Counted from the first letter of the stretch, positions 18,114 through 27,194 are shown. The stretch is 64,000 bases of DNA from Streptomyces sp. NRRL F-525 (GCF_000716605.1 NZ_JNXE01000013.1:62001-126000); one strand, 5' to 3'. Notes: a model not told the origin generated them from the letters alone. Translations and numbers: made by a program.

Positions 18114-18877
18114 GCCGGGACCGCCTCCTTCCGCAGCAGCTCCCACAACTCGCTTTTCAGGGCGGTGAATTCGGGGGTGTCGCGGATGTCGCCGGTGCGC
18201 GGCCGGGGGAACGGCGGGCGGTGCTCGGCGATGATCCTGCCGGGGCGCGCCGACATCACCAGGACACGGTCACCGAGCACCAGCGCCTCCTCCAGGCTGT
18301 GCGTGATGAAGAGGGTGGTGGTGCGCAACGTCTGGGTGAGGCCGAGGAGTTCGTCCTGGAGGATCGTGCGGAGTTGCGCGTCCAGGGCTGCGAACGGCTC
18401 GTCCATCAGCAGGAGTTCGGGTTCTACGGCCAGTGCGCGGGCGATGGCCACCCGCTGGCGCATGCCGCCCGAGAGGGTCGCGGGGTAGGCGTGCGCGAAG
18501 TCGGCGAGGCCCAGGCGGGTCAGCCACTCGGTGGCGCGGGCGTTCGCCTCGCGGCGCGGGACGCGCTGGATGTCCAGGCCGAAGCGGACGTTCGCCCTGA
18601 CCGACTTCCAGTCGTAGATGCCGTAGTCCTGGAAGATCATGGCCGCCGGGCGGGGGGACTGTGTGCGGATCTCCAGGGTGCCTGTGGTGGGGCGCAGCAG
18701 GCCTGCGGCTATGCGGAGGAGGGTGGACTTGCCGCAGCCGGAGGGGCCCACCAGGCAGACGAACTCGCCGGGGGCGACGGTGAGTTCGAGGGGGCCCAGG
18801 GCCTGCACCTGGTGGGGGGTGCGGCCGAAGGTGCGGGTCAGTTGGGTGGCGTGGAGTTTTGGGTGCGGGTCTCCCAC
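18110..18877 (-). CDS. ABC transporter ATP-binding protein (SsuB/TauB type)
   Basis: The 255-residue ATPase has Walker A GPSGCGKST near residue 45, the Q-loop in MIFQDYG, the signature LSGGMRQR, Walker B LLLMDEP and the switch histidine in FITHSLEEAL. It powers the importer encoded downstream. GTG 18877 is supported by AAGGAG about six bases upstream. It is the first gene of the operon. A perfect palindrome at 18940 could be its operator. Confidence 0.9.
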   Translation of the reverse strand: MGDPHPKLHATQLTRTFGRTPHQVQALGPLELTVAPGEFVCLVGPSGCGKSTLLRIAAGLLRPTTGTLEIRTQSPRPAAMIFQDYGIYDWKSVRANVRFGLDIQRVPRREANARATEWLTRLGLADFAHAYPATLSGGMRQRVAIARALAVEPELLLMDEPFAALDAQLRTILQDELLGLTQTLRTTTLFITHSLEEALVLGDRVLVMSARPGRIIAEHRPPFPRPRTGDIRDTPEFTALKSELWELLRKEAVPA

Positions 18878-18939
18878 GGTTGCTCCTTGCGGAGGGCGGT
18901 GCGTCTGTCGGTACGGGTGGGGGGTGCCGCACGACGATA

Positions 18940-18952
18940 TGACGGACCGTCA
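18940..18952. promoter_or_regulatory. Palindromic operator candidate of the ABC operon
   Basis: TGACGGACCGTCA is a perfect 6-1-6 palindrome about 60 bases upstream of the ATPase start. No regulator gene is adjacent, so the binding protein is unknown. Confidence 0.35.
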
Positions 18953-18980
18953 GATTCGGGAAGCCCGTACGCGGCACAAA

Positions 18981-19013
18981 GCCCCGGCGTCCGTGGCGAA
19001 CGGATACCGGGGC
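18981..19013 (-). terminator. Hairpin terminator downstream of the Fur-family gene
   Basis: GCCCCGG-TCCG pairs with CGGA-CCGGGGC with a two-base internal mismatch. It lies 16 bases beyond the Fur-family stop at 19029. Confidence 0.5.
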
Positions 19014-19028
19014 CTGTGAAGGGAGTTG

Positions 19029-19445
19029 CTACGCGCTCGCGCAGTTCGGGCACAGCCCGCGGTACGTCACCTCAACGTCCGAGACCGTGAAGCCGAAGCG
19101 CTCCGAGTCGGGGAGGTCGGCCAGCGGGTTGCCGTCCGGGTGGACGTCGCGGATCTGGCCGCACTGGGCGCAGACCAGGTGGTGGTGCGGGCGGTGCGCG
19201 TTCGGGTCGTAGCGCTTGGCTCGCTTGTCGGTGGAGACTTCGAGGACCTCGCCGAGCGAGACCAGCTCGCCCAGCGTGTTGTAGACCGTCGCCCGGGAGA
19301 TCTCGGGGAGCTTGGTCACGGCGCGGGAGTGGACCTCGTCGGCGGTCAGGTGGACGTGGTCGCCGTCGAGCACTTCGGCCACGACGCGTCGCTGTGCGGT
19401 CATCCGCCATCCGCGTCCGCGCAGCCGCTCCAGAAGGTCACTCAT
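19029..19445 (-). CDS. catR: Fur/PerR-family transcriptional regulator, CatR-like
   Basis: The 138-residue protein has the N-terminal winged helix of Fur proteins (TAQRRVVAEVLD, then SRATVYNTLGELV) and a C-terminal metal domain with HRPHHHLVCAQCG and a terminal GLCPNCA, giving two Cys-x2-Cys zinc knuckles. From memory it matches S. coelicolor CatR (SCO5206), the peroxide-sensing repressor of catalase genes, rather than Zur or Nur. No catalase gene is adjacent, so regulation would act in trans. ATG 19445 opens with the typical MSDLLERLRGRG. Confidence 0.82.
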   Translation of the reverse strand: MSDLLERLRGRGWRMTAQRRVVAEVLDGDHVHLTADEVHSRAVTKLPEISRATVYNTLGELVSLGEVLEVSTDKRAKRYDPNAHRPHHHLVCAQCGQIRDVHPDGNPLADLPDSERFGFTVSDVEVTYRGLCPNCASA

Positions 19446-19510
19446 GCAGGCCAGCTTAACAGCAGACTGACCAGTTCCCGAATAGGTGTGACTTTGGAAG
19501 GGGGCTTGAT

Positions 19511-19525
19511 TTGGACTTGGTCCAA
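19511..19525. promoter_or_regulatory. Inverted repeat upstream of the Fur-family gene
   Basis: TTGGAC-TTG-GTCCAA is a 6-3-6 inverted repeat between the CBS gene stop at 19564 and the regulator start at 19445. It might be an autoregulatory operator. It does not resemble the classical Fur box. Confidence 0.3.
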
Positions 19526-19563
19526 CCGATCGGAGCGGTCGGTCGGATCACCCGTGTCGGCCG

Positions 19564-20004
19564 TCAGGCCGGTACCTGCTGCCGCGCCGGTGCCCAGCAG
19601 CGGATGATGTCGCGGACCGAGACGATGCCGGCGGGTTCGCTGCGGTCGAGGACGATGAGGTGGCGGAAACCGCCGTGGGCCATCGCGCTCGCCGCGTCCT
19701 CCAGGGTCCAGGCCGGGGTGGCGAAGACGACGTCGGTGGTGGTGTGGGCGTGGGCGCGCTCGGTGTCCGGGTTCTGGCCCCGGCCCAGGGAGTTGAGGAT
19801 GTCGCGTTCGGTGAGGATGCCGATGCCGCCGGCGTCCGGGTCGAGGACCACGGCCGCGCCGACGTGGCGCGAGGCCATCAGGGCGGCTGCCTGGCGGAGG
19901 GTGTGGGCGGGGCCGATGGTGAGGACCACCGTGCTCATGGCGTCGCGGACCAGCGTGGACTGCGGAGTCGATGGCGGTGTGGGTTGCGGCGTTGGATGCA
20001 GCAT
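19564..20004 (-). CDS. CBS domain pair protein
   Basis: The 146-residue protein consists of two CBS motifs. The first is around residues 18-75 (VRDAMSTVVLTIGPAHTLRQ, then GILTERDIL) and the second around 85-140 (AGIVSVRDIIRCW). The Pro/Thr-rich N-terminus is probably disordered. CBS pairs bind adenosine nucleotides and regulate partner proteins; no partner is evident here. ATG 20004 is supported by a strong GGAGG upstream. Confidence 0.85.
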   Translation of the reverse strand: MLHPTPQPTPPSTPQSTLVRDAMSTVVLTIGPAHTLRQAAALMASRHVGAAVVLDPDAGGIGILTERDILNSLGRGQNPDTERAHAHTTTDVVFATPAWTLEDAASAMAHGGFRHLIVLDRSEPAGIVSVRDIIRCWAPARQQVPA

Positions 20005-20196
20005 GGGGTGAGGCCACCTCCTAGTGGAATCCGCTTGGTTCGCGGAACCCGGGCCTGTTGCTTGCCGGTCCAGGTCCGTTAGTTACCGGATTCACAAGTT
20101 CACAAGTGGGGGGACTCTCAGAGTTGCAGGTAAAGCACGGGTCAACAAGAGGGCGCGCGCGGCCGGTTGGGGGCGTGCGCAGGCGTCGCGTGGTGC

Positions 20197-20997
20197 TCAG
20201 TAGCGCTGGTTGAGATACCCCAGGAACTCGTCGTGCAGGATGCCGTTCGACGCGGCCGCGTTGCCGCTGTGCGGGCCCGGGCGGCCGTCGAGGCCGGTGA
20301 AGGTGCCGCCCGCCTCGGTGACGATGATCGCGGTGGCCGCCATGTCCCAGAGGTTGAGTTCGGGTTCGGCGCAGATGTCGACCGCGCCCTCGGCGACCAT
20401 CATGTAGGGCCAGAAGTCGCCGTACGCGCGCGTGCGCCACACCTCGCGGGTCAGGTCCAGGAAGCCGCCCAGGCGGCCCTGGTCCTCCCAGCCGGTGAGC
20501 GAGGAGTACGCGAAGGAGGCGTCCGTCAGCTTCGAGACCTGGGAGACGCGCAGCCGGGACGCGGAGGAGAGGCTGCGGCCGGTGTAGGCGCCGTGGCCCT
20601 TCGCGGCCCACCAGCGGCGGCCGAGCGCGGGCGCGGAGACCAGGCCGACGACCGGCTGGAAGCCCCCCTCCGCCGCCTCCATCAGGGAGATCAGCGTGGC
20701 CCAGACCGGGACGCCGCGTACGTAGTTCTTGGTGCCGTCGATCGGGTCGATCACCCAGCGGCGCGGGCCGGTGCCCTCGCTGCCGTACTCCTCGCCGATG
20801 ACCGCGTCGCGCGGGCGTGCGCGCTGCAGATGACCGCGGATGACTTCCTCGGCCGCCTTGTCCGCCTCGGTGACCGGAGTCATGTCCGGCTTGGTCTCGA
20901 CCTTGAGATCGAGCGCCTTGAACCGTGCGGTCGTCGCGGCGTCGGCGGCGTCCGCGAGGACGTGGGCGAGGCGCAGGTCATCGTGATAGTCGGCCAT
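20197..20997 (-). CDS. hisN: Histidinol-phosphatase HisN (inositol monophosphatase fold)
   Basis: The 266-residue protein has the metal-binding motifs of the IMPase superfamily: the GEEYGSE glutamates near residue 68, WVIDPIDGTKNYVRG near residue 83 and LWDMAA near residue 215. From memory it corresponds to S. coelicolor HisN, which dephosphorylates L-histidinol phosphate in histidine biosynthesis. A related inositol phosphatase remains possible. There is no Shine-Dalgarno; a TACGGT hexamer six bases before the ATG suggests leaderless translation. Confidence 0.83.
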   Translation of the reverse strand: MADYHDDLRLAHVLADAADAATTARFKALDLKVETKPDMTPVTEADKAAEEVIRGHLQRARPRDAVIGEEYGSEGTGPRRWVIDPIDGTKNYVRGVPVWATLISLMEAAEGGFQPVVGLVSAPALGRRWWAAKGHGAYTGRSLSSASRLRVSQVSKLTDASFAYSSLTGWEDQGRLGGFLDLTREVWRTRAYGDFWPYMMVAEGAVDICAEPELNLWDMAATAIIVTEAGGTFTGLDGRPGPHSGNAAASNGILHDEFLGYLNQRY

Positions 20998-21003
20998 GCG
21001 TGA

Positions 21004-21009
21004 ACCGTA
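21004..21009 (-). promoter_or_regulatory. -10 element of a probable leaderless hisN promoter
   Basis: On the minus strand TACGGT lies exactly six bases before the hisN ATG, and no ribosome binding site is present. Confidence 0.5.
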
Positions 21010-21215
21010 TCTTCAGGGGTCGCGCCGGGGCTACAGGGTCCGGTGGGCGAAACGGGAGGTGGGGGACCATCGCCTCCCTCCCCGAGCGGCACTCCTCCGT
21101 CAACTCCCGCGCGCAATGGCCGAAGTGCGCCCCCCGGCACCGCCGCGAACCCTTGACAGTGCTCCCGTGCGCGTCAAATCTGGGCGCAGAGCCGCTCGCC
21201 CCCGGGAGGCGAATG

Positions 21216-21833
21216 ATGCCTGCAGCGCGGGAATCCCTGCTGGACGCCGCCTATACGGCGCTGGCGCGCCGGTCGTGGTCCACCGTACGGATGGTGGACG
21301 TGGCCGCCGCCGCCGGAGTGTCCCGGCAGACGCTGTACAACGAGTTCGGGAGCAAGGAGGGGCTCGCGCGGGCGCTGGTCAGAAGGGAGGCCGACGGGTA
21401 TCTCGTCGGTGTCGAGCGGGCGCTCGGGAGTCACAGCGACGCCCGCGAGCGGCTGACCGCGACCGCCGAGTGGACCACGTCGGCGGCCCGCGAGAACGCG
21501 CTGGTACGGGCGATGCTCACCGGCTGCTGGAGCGAGCGGCTGCCCTCGCCGACCCTGTCCGCGGTGCCGTCCTCCTCCGCCGTACCGGCACAGCGCCGGG
21601 CCGACGGGCCGCTGCCCTCACCCGGTGACTTCGTGGCCGTCGTCCGCGACCGTGCCGTGGCGGCGCTGGCCGGACCCGGGGCTGCCAAGCCGGACACCGC
21701 CGACCTGGCTCGGTCCTGCGAACTCGTCGTACGGCTGGCGCTGTCCTGTGTGGCGGCGCCGCCGGGGGAGGGCGGGGTCGGTGAGCTGGTGCGCGGCGCG
21801 CTGACGCCGACGCATCGGATCCTGGGGGTCTGA
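21216..21833 (+). CDS. TetR-family transcriptional regulator
   Basis: This protein of about 205 residues has a TetR helix-turn-helix at residues 8-55 (ARESLLDAAYTAL, then VAAAAGVSRQTLYNEFGSKE). Its C-terminal ligand domain is Pro/Ala-rich in the middle and unlike well-known subfamilies. Two adjacent ATG codons exist at 21213 and 21216; the second was preferred because GGGAGG ends six bases before it. It is divergent from hisN and convergent with the SMR exporter gene. Its targets are unknown. Confidence 0.82.
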   Translation: MPAARESLLDAAYTALARRSWSTVRMVDVAAAAGVSRQTLYNEFGSKEGLARALVRREADGYLVGVERALGSHSDARERLTATAEWTTSAARENALVRAMLTGCWSERLPSPTLSAVPSSSAVPAQRRADGPLPSPGDFVAVVRDRAVAALAGPGAAKPDTADLARSCELVVRLALSCVAAPPGEGGVGELVRGALTPTHRILGV

Positions 21834-21842
21834 GGGACCTGC

Positions 21843-22166
21843 CTAGTGCGCGGAGCCCGACAGTTGGAGGCCGATGACCCCGATGATGACGAAGCTGATC
21901 GACACGATCTTCAGGGTCGACACCAGGTCGCCGAGGAAGACCATGCCGTAGATCGCGGTGCCGGCCGCGCCGATGCCGGTCCACACGGCGTAGGCGGGGC
22001 CCACGTCGAGTTTCTTCAGGGAGAGGGTGAGCAGGCCGAAGCTGCCCAGCGCGAAGGAGCAGAAGGCGACCGTCGGCCACAGGCGCGTGAAGCCGTGGGA
22101 CAGCTTCAGGCACACGGCGAACCCGGTCTCCAGAATTCCGGCCACGACAACCAGCAGCCACGCCAT
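21843..22166 (-). CDS. SMR-family (SugE/Gdx-type) efflux protein
   Basis: The 107-residue protein has four transmembrane helices. The essential glutamate is in the first (MAWLLVVVAGILETGFAV), and GPAYAVWTGIGAAGTAIYG forms the third. The pattern fits the SugE/Gdx branch, whose members export guanidinium, or other single-subunit multidrug exporters. A homodimer is expected because no second SMR gene is adjacent. ATG 22166 has GGGAGG upstream; an in-frame upstream ATG at 22208 lacks one. I found no guanidine riboswitch in the leader. Confidence 0.85.
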   Translation of the reverse strand: MAWLLVVVAGILETGFAVCLKLSHGFTRLWPTVAFCSFALGSFGLLTLSLKKLDVGPAYAVWTGIGAAGTAIYGMVFLGDLVSTLKIVSISFVIIGVIGLQLSGSAH

Positions 22167-22253
22167 TGTGCTGTCCTCCCGTTTGTCCGGCTCGGTGCGA
22201 TTATGCACTTACCGAACTTGAGTCCCCACAAACACGCGGTGGTCAGCCGGTGA

Positions 22254-23264
22254 TCAGTCGCCCTCCGTCCGCTCCCGGGTGGCCAGCAGCCGCCGTAGCG
22301 AATACAGCCGCTGCGGGTCCGCGTGGCCGTCGGCCACCCACTGGTCCAGGGCGCAGTCCGGCTCGTCGTGGCTGCACGCGCGCGGGCAGTCGGCCGTGCC
22401 CGGCTCCAGGTCGGGGAACGCCTTGATGACCCGGGACGGGTCCACGTGGTGCAGGCCGAAGGAACGGACGCCCGGGGTGTCGACGACCCAGCCGGAGTCG
22501 TCGGGCAGCGGGATCATGCGCGCCGAGGTCGTGGTGTGCCGGCCGCGGCCGGTGACGGCGTTGACGATGCCGGTGCTGCGCCGTCGCTCCAGCGAGACCA
22601 GCGCGTTCACGAGGGTCGTCTTGCCGACGCCGGAGTGGCCGACGAACGCGGTGATCTTGCCGTCGAGTTGCTTGCGGACCCGCTCCACCGCGGTGCCGTT
22701 CTCCAGCTCCTCGCGGCTCGTGACGACGTAGGGGACGCCCAACGCGCCGTACATCTCCAGGAGTTCGTCCGGTGACGCGAGGTCCGACTTGGTCAGGACG
22801 AGGAGTGGGTCCAGGCCGCCGTCGTAGGCCGCTACCAGGCAGCGGTCGATGAGGCGGGGGCGCGGCTCGGGGTCGGCGAGGGCGGTGACGATGGCGAGCT
22901 GGTCGGCGTTGGCCACGACCACGCGCTCGTACGGGTCGTCGTCGTCGGCCGTGCGGCGCAGCACGGAGGTGCGCGGCTCGATGCGGATGATGCGGGCGAG
23001 GGTGTCCTTGTCGCCGGACAGGTCGCCGATGATGCCGACCCGGTCACCGACCACGGCCGCCTTCCGGCCCAGTTCGCGGGCCTTGACGGCCATCACGACC
23101 CGGTCCTCGACCAGACAGGTCAGGCGGCCCCGGTCGACGGTGACGACCATGCCCTCGACCGCTTCCTCGTGCTTGGGGCGGATGTTGGTGCGCGGCCGGT
23201 TGCCCTTGCGGTTCGGGCGCTGGCGGATGTCGTCCTCGTCGGTGTTCTTGCCGTAGCGACGCAT
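22254..23264 (-). CDS. rsgA: Ribosome small subunit-dependent GTPase RsgA
   Basis: The 336-residue protein is a circularly permuted GTPase. An OB-fold N-terminal region is followed by G4 (LLVLTKSDL), then G1 (GHSGVGKTTLVNAL) and G3 (DTPGVRSFG). The C-terminal zinc knuckle has two cysteines and a histidine in CPRACSHDEPDCAL. It assists 30S subunit maturation. The basic N-terminus (RRYGKNTDEDDIRQRPNRKG) suits RNA binding. It lies 12 bases after the aroA stop, so the two genes are probably co-transcribed. Confidence 0.92.
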   Translation of the reverse strand: MRRYGKNTDEDDIRQRPNRKGNRPRTNIRPKHEEAVEGMVVTVDRGRLTCLVEDRVVMAVKARELGRKAAVVGDRVGIIGDLSGDKDTLARIIRIEPRTSVLRRTADDDDPYERVVVANADQLAIVTALADPEPRPRLIDRCLVAAYDGGLDPLLVLTKSDLASPDELLEMYGALGVPYVVTSREELENGTAVERVRKQLDGKITAFVGHSGVGKTTLVNALVSLERRRSTGIVNAVTGRGRHTTTSARMIPLPDDSGWVVDTPGVRSFGLHHVDPSRVIKAFPDLEPGTADCPRACSHDEPDCALDQWVADGHADPQRLYSLRRLLATRERTEGD

Positions 23265-23276
23265 GGCGTGTGTCCC

Positions 23277-24605
23277 CTACGCCCCGTCGCTCCCGAGCAT
23301 CCCGGTCCACAGGTCGGGGAAGTCCGGGAGGGTTTTCGCGGTCGTCGCCACGTTCTCGATCTGCACGCCCTCGACCGCGAGGCCGATGATCGCGCCCGCG
23401 GTGGCCATGCGGTGGTCCTCGTACGTGTGGAAGATCCCGCCGTGCAGGCGGCGCGGGCGGATGTGCAGACCGTCGGCGGTCTCGGTCACGTCACCGCCCA
23501 GTTCGTTGATCTCCTTGGTGAGCGCGGCGAGCCGGTCGGTCTCGTGCAGGCGGAGGTGCGAGACGCCCCGCAGGGTCGACGGGGTGTCCGCGAGGGCGGC
23601 CACGGCCGCGATGCCGGGGGTCAGTTCGCCGACCTCACTCAGGTCCACGTCGATGCCGTGGATCGCACCCGAACCGGTGAACTCCAGCCCGTACTCGGTG
23701 AGTTCGCAGGAACCACCCATCTCGGTGAAGATCTCCCGCAGCCGGTCACCGGGCTGGGTCGTCCGCGCCGGCCAGTCCGGTACGACGACCTTGCCGCCGG
23801 CGACGAGCGCGGCCGCAAGGAACGGCTGGGCGTTCGACAGATCCGGCTCCACGGTCAGGTCCCGGCCGAGCAGCGCGCCCGGGGTCACCCGCCAGACGTT
23901 GGGCTCGCCGCCCGACTCCGGGGTGTCGACCTGGGCGCCGACCGCGCGGAGCATGTCGACCGTCATCCGGATGTGCGGCATCGAGGGGAGGGAGGAGCCG
24001 GTGTGGCGGACCTCCACGCCCTGGTTGAAGCGGGGGCCCGAGAGGAGCAGGGCGCTCACGAACTGAGACGACGAGGACGCGTCGATCTCCACCGGGCCGC
24101 CGTCCAGCGCGCCGCCGCCGTGCACCGTCAGGGGCAGCGCGCCCCGGCCGTCGTCGTCGATGCGGGCGCCGAGGACGCGGAGGGCGTCGATCACGCCGTG
24201 GAGGGGGCGTTCGTAGGAGCGGGGGTCGCCGTCGAAGCGGATGGGGCCGTTGGCCAGGGCGGCGACGGGGGGCAGGAAGCGCATCACTGTGCCTGCGTTG
24301 CCTACGTCGACCGTGGCCGGGCCGTGGAGGCCTGAGGGGATGACTCGCCAGAACTCTCCGGAGCCCTTCTCCGTGCCTACGCCCTCCTCGATGCCTACGC
24401 CCATTGCTCGGAGGGCGGCTGCCATGAGGAGGGTGTCTCGGGAGCGGAGGGGGCGGCGCAGCCAGCCCGGTTCGCTGGCGAGGGAGGCGAGGACTAGGGC
24501 GCGGTTAGTGACGGACTTGGACCCCGGGACGTGGACCGTCGCGTCGACGGCTCCGGCGGCGGTGGGGGCGGGCCAGAGGGCGGGTTGTGAGTCGTTCGGG
24601 GCCAT
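23277..24605 (-). CDS. aroA: 3-phosphoshikimate 1-carboxyvinyltransferase (EPSP synthase)
   Basis: The 442-residue protein matches AroA. It has [19 protein letters not shown] near residue 28 with the substrate-binding lysine, [10 protein letters not shown] near residue 100, [17 protein letters not shown] in the middle and [14 protein letters not shown] near residue 355. It makes EPSP from shikimate-3-phosphate and PEP, the penultimate step to chorismate. The TACAGT hexamer six bases before ATG 24605, without a Shine-Dalgarno, indicates leaderless translation. rsgA follows in the same orientation. Confidence 0.93.
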   Translation of the reverse strand: MAPNDSQPALWPAPTAAGAVDATVHVPGSKSVTNRALVLASLASEPGWLRRPLRSRDTLLMAAALRAMGVGIEEGVGTEKGSGEFWRVIPSGLHGPATVDVGNAGTVMRFLPPVAALANGPIRFDGDPRSYERPLHGVIDALRVLGARIDDDGRGALPLTVHGGGALDGGPVEIDASSSSQFVSALLLSGPRFNQGVEVRHTGSSLPSMPHIRMTVDMLRAVGAQVDTPESGGEPNVWRVTPGALLGRDLTVEPDLSNAQPFLAAALVAGGKVVVPDWPARTTQPGDRLREIFTEMGGSCELTEYGLEFTGSGAIHGIDVDLSEVGELTPGIAAVAALADTPSTLRGVSHLRLHETDRLAALTKEINELGGDVTETADGLHIRPRRLHGGIFHTYEDHRMATAGAIIGLAVEGVQIENVATTAKTLPDFPDLWTGMLGSDGA

Positions 24606-24611
24606 GGCCCC

Positions 24612-24617
24612 ACTGTA
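24612..24617 (-). promoter_or_regulatory. -10 element of a probable leaderless aroA promoter
   Basis: TACAGT on the minus strand lies exactly six bases upstream of the aroA ATG, with no Shine-Dalgarno between. Confidence 0.5.
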
Positions 24618-24650
24618 TAAGTAGGCCGTCTTTCGGGTGCCGCGCCGTTG

Positions 24651-24685
24651 GGGCTGGTCGCGCAGTTCCCCGCGCCCCTGAAGCT
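24651..24685. repeat. Intergenic hairpin repeat, copy 1
   Basis: The core CGCGCAGTTCCCCGCGCCCC recurs at 32007 and 44047, preceded by GGCTGGT or a near match. Here it lies just beyond the 3' end of the M50 gene. CGCG and CGCG flank the CAGTTCC loop, so it can fold on either strand. Confidence 0.75.
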
Positions 24686-24702
24686 TGCCCCTTCGGGGCG
24701 CT

Positions 24703-25425
24703 TCATAGCTCCAGCAGCCACCTGCCGCCGCCTATTAGCGAGCAGAGGGACACCAGGTGGAACAGGAAGAACCACAAGGCTGCCGGTACGTGGGTCAGGC
24801 GGGCCAGTTGGTCTGCGTCGGAGTCGCCTGCGCCGCCCCTTGCCCTCTTTGCCTGGAGCTCGAAAGCCGGGCGGACTCCGCCCAGCAACAGGAACCAGAC
24901 CACCGCGTACGCGAAAGCCGCCTGTACCTGAGGGCCCGTCAGCCAGGAGACGAGGAGGAAGGCTGCTCCGCTGAGGATGACCGTGAGGGCGCCGTAGGCG
25001 TTGCGGATCATTACCAGCATGGCTATCAGGAGCAGGGTTGAGAGCCAGAGGAGGAGGGTGATGTGGCCTGCGCCCAAGAGGGCCGCGCCGCCTAGGCCCA
25101 GGAGTGGGGGAGCCGTGTAGCCGGCGGCCGCCGTGAGGATCATGCCCAGGCCGTGCGGCTTGCCTCGGCTGACCGTGAGGCCGCTGGTGTCGGAGTGGAG
25201 GCGGATGCCGGTGAGGGTGCGGCCGGTGAGGAGGGCCACCAGGCCGTGGCCGCCCTCGTGGGCGATGGTGATGGCATTGCGGGAGAGGCGCCACAGGCGG
25301 TGCGGGACCACCACGGCCAGGGCGGCGACCATGGTGGCGATCACCACCCACAGGTCGGGGTCCGGCTGGCTGCCGAAGACCTCGTCCCACAGGGCGGTGA
25401 TCGAGGGGATTGCGGTGCTGTCCAT
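24703..25425 (-). CDS. M50B-family integral membrane metalloprotease
   Basis: The 240-residue protein has about six membrane helices and the zinc-binding [15 protein letters not shown] motif near residue 56. A second cluster typical of M50[21 protein letters not shown], lies about 35 residues later. It may cleave membrane-embedded substrates, but substrates are unknown. ATG 25425 was chosen because the protein fold begins here; GGGAG lies about 12 bases upstream. It is divergent from the SRAP gene with about 50 bases between starts. Confidence 0.83.
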   Translation of the reverse strand: MDSTAIPSITALWDEVFGSQPDPDLWVVIATMVAALAVVVPHRLWRLSRNAITIAHEGGHGLVALLTGRTLTGIRLHSDTSGLTVSRGKPHGLGMILTAAAGYTAPPLLGLGGAALLGAGHITLLLWLSTLLLIAMLVMIRNAYGALTVILSGAAFLLVSWLTGPQVQAAFAYAVVWFLLLGGVRPAFELQAKRARGGAGDSDADQLARLTHVPAALWFFLFHLVSLCSLIGGGRWLLEL

Positions 25426-25475
25426 GGGTGGCGGAGGCTCCCGTAGGTCTCGTCGAATCTGGCAGTCTGGCACGT

Positions 25476-26315
25476 ATGTGCGGACGGTATGCAGCGAGTC
25501 GTGGGCCCGAGGATCTCGCAGGAGTCTTTGAGATCGAGAAATGGGAGCCGGAAGAGGTTCTGGCCCCCGACTACAACGTGGCCCCGACCAAAGAGGTCTA
25601 TGCAGTCCTCGACCGTCCACTTAAAGACGCGGACGCTGCATCTACTAGTTCCTCCGTCACGGGGAAGCCGGTTCGCCAGCTGCGCAAGCTCAAGTGGGGG
25701 CTCGTGCCGAGCTGGTCGAAGACCCCGGAGGGCGGGGCGCGGATGATCAACGCCCGCGGCGAGACCGTGCACGAGAAGCCTTCGTACCGTCGCGCCTTCT
25801 CGACCCGGCGCTGCATCATCCCCGCCGACGGCTACTACGAGTGGGTCACCGCCAAGGACGAGCGGGAGCTGGAGGTCGAGGGCAAGAAGAAGCGGCAGCG
25901 CAAGCAGCCGTACTTCGTGCTGCCCGCCGACGGTTCGGTCTTCGCGATGGCCGGGCTGTACGAGTTCTGGCGGGACCGGACCCTGCCCGACGACCATCCG
26001 CTGGCCTGGTGGGTCACCTGCTCGGTGATCACCACCGAGGCGGAGACGACCCCGCTGGCGGTGCCCCCGGCCGAGGGGCCGCACGCGCTGGCCGACATCC
26101 ACCCCCGGATGCCGCTGATGCTCACCCCGGACCGCTGGGACTCCTGGCTCGACCCCGCCCGCACCGACCCGGACGACCTGCGCGAGCTGCTCGCCCCGCC
26201 GCCCGCCGGGCTGATGCGCGCGTACCCGGTGTCCACGGCGGTCAGCAACGTCCGCAACAACGGGCCGGAGCTGCTGAAGGAGCTGGAGGGGCCCGAGGAG
26301 GGCACACTCTTCTAG
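25476..26315 (+). CDS. SRAP domain protein (YedK/HMCES family)
   Basis: The 279-residue protein begins MCGRY. Cys2 would become the N-terminal catalytic cysteine that traps abasic sites as a thiazolidine adduct. The other SRAP residues are present: the asparagine in YNVAPT near residue 34, NARGETVHEKPSYR, the acidic GYYEW loop and the histidine of DIHPRMPLML. The family shields abasic sites in single-stranded DNA. A lysine-rich insert (KKKRQRKQ) near residue 140 is unusual in length. The next gene follows one base after the stop, so the two are probably co-transcribed. Confidence 0.9.
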   Translation: MCGRYAASRGPEDLAGVFEIEKWEPEEVLAPDYNVAPTKEVYAVLDRPLKDADAASTSSSVTGKPVRQLRKLKWGLVPSWSKTPEGGARMINARGETVHEKPSYRRAFSTRRCIIPADGYYEWVTAKDERELEVEGKKKRQRKQPYFVLPADGSVFAMAGLYEFWRDRTLPDDHPLAWWVTCSVITTEAETTPLAVPPAEGPHALADIHPRMPLMLTPDRWDSWLDPARTDPDDLRELLAPPPAGLMRAYPVSTAVSNVRNNGPELLKELEGPEEGTLF

Positions 26316-26316
26316 C

Positions 26317-26958
26317 GTGAGCGAGATCATTTCCAGCGAGACCGTCGAGACCGACGCGGGGACCGCCCGCATCACCTGGCACCCGGCCGAGAAGGCGCGG
26401 CTCGTCCTTGCCGTCAGTCACGGTGCCGGGGGTGGCATCGAGGCGCGGGATCTGCGGGCCCTCGCTGCCGTGCTCCCTGAGCACCGCGTCACCGTCGCGC
26501 TGGTCGAGCAGCCGTGGCGGGTCGCCGGGAAGAAGGTGGCGCCGGCGCCGAAGACGCTCGACGTGGGGTGGCGGGGGATCTGGGCGGCCGTCGCGAAGCC
26601 CGGCCTGCCGGTGATCTCCGGGGGCCGTAGCGCCGGAGCCCGCGTGGCCTGTCGTACGGCTACGGAGCTGGGGGCCGCCGCCGTCCTCGCCCTGAGCTTC
26701 CCGCTGCATCCGCCGGGCAAGCCCGAGAAGTCGCGGGCCGGTGAACTGCTCGGGGCCGGGGTGCCCACGCTCGTCGTGCAGGGCGGGAACGACCCGTTCG
26801 GGAATCCGGCTGAGTTCCCGGAGGGGGACTTCGGGCTGGTCGAGGTGCCGTACGGCGATCATGGGTTCGCGGTGCCGAAGCGGGCGGAGATCGGGCAGGA
26901 CGAGGCGCTGGAGATCATCACGGGGCGCGTGGTGGAGTGGACTCGAACACTCGGGTGA
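26317..26958 (+). CDS. Alpha/beta hydrolase (dienelactone hydrolase/Tex30-like)
   Basis: The 213-residue protein has an alpha/beta hydrolase fold with the oxyanion segment SHGAGGG near residue 34, the nucleophile elbow GGRSAGARV near residue 103 and a C-terminal GDHGF histidine. The acid is probably the aspartate in GGNDPFG. The substrate is unknown. GTG 26317 is one base after the SRAP stop. The sigR promoter motif begins seven bases after its stop. Confidence 0.83.
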   Translation: MSEIISSETVETDAGTARITWHPAEKARLVLAVSHGAGGGIEARDLRALAAVLPEHRVTVALVEQPWRVAGKKVAPAPKTLDVGWRGIWAAVAKPGLPVISGGRSAGARVACRTATELGAAAVLALSFPLHPPGKPEKSRAGELLGAGVPTLVVQGGNDPFGNPAEFPEGDFGLVEVPYGDHGFAVPKRAEIGQDEALEIITGRVVEWTRTLG

Positions 26959-26964
26959 GGGGCG

Positions 26965-26990
26965 GGAATGCCGGGGCCGCTACCACTGTT
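26965..26990 (+). promoter_or_regulatory. SigR-dependent promoter sigRp2
   Basis: GGAAT at 26965-26969 and GTT at 26988-26990 are separated by exactly 18 bases, the consensus of SigR promoters. It lies about 40 bases upstream of the start codon of the longer SigR' form (27030), consistent with the known autoregulated sigRp2. Confidence 0.85.
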
Positions 26991-27029
26991 GTGGCGGACA
27001 TAGAGAGTCGTAGAAAGGAAGTCCGCCGC

Positions 27030-27194
27030 ATGGGTTCGACCTTCTGCCCGGCCCGTAGCAGCCGCTCCGACCTGGACTGGTCGGTGCTGCACGCGACCAA
27101 GGCCACCCCCATTGGGGCGGCGGGCGGACCGGATCGTCGTCTATCCTCCGATTCTGGTGGCATCGGCTTCGAGGCCACCCGGAATCTTGAGGAG
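27030..27194 (+). other. In-frame N-terminal extension giving the longer SigR' protein
   Basis: ATG 27030, preceded by AAAGGAAG, is in frame with sigR and adds exactly 55 residues. I recall that S. coelicolor makes an unstable SigR' with a 55-residue extension from the SigR-induced transcript. The position and length here match that description. Confidence 0.75.

Noticed and set aside
19511..19525. DasR box upstream of the Fur-family gene
   Set aside because: TTGGACTTGGTCCAA contains GGTCCAA but lacks the TGGTCTAGACCA core; it is recorded only as an inverted repeat.
22167..22253. Guanidine riboswitch upstream of the SMR exporter
   Set aside because: I looked for the ykkC-type and the ACGR-loop hairpins of guanidine riboswitches and found neither.
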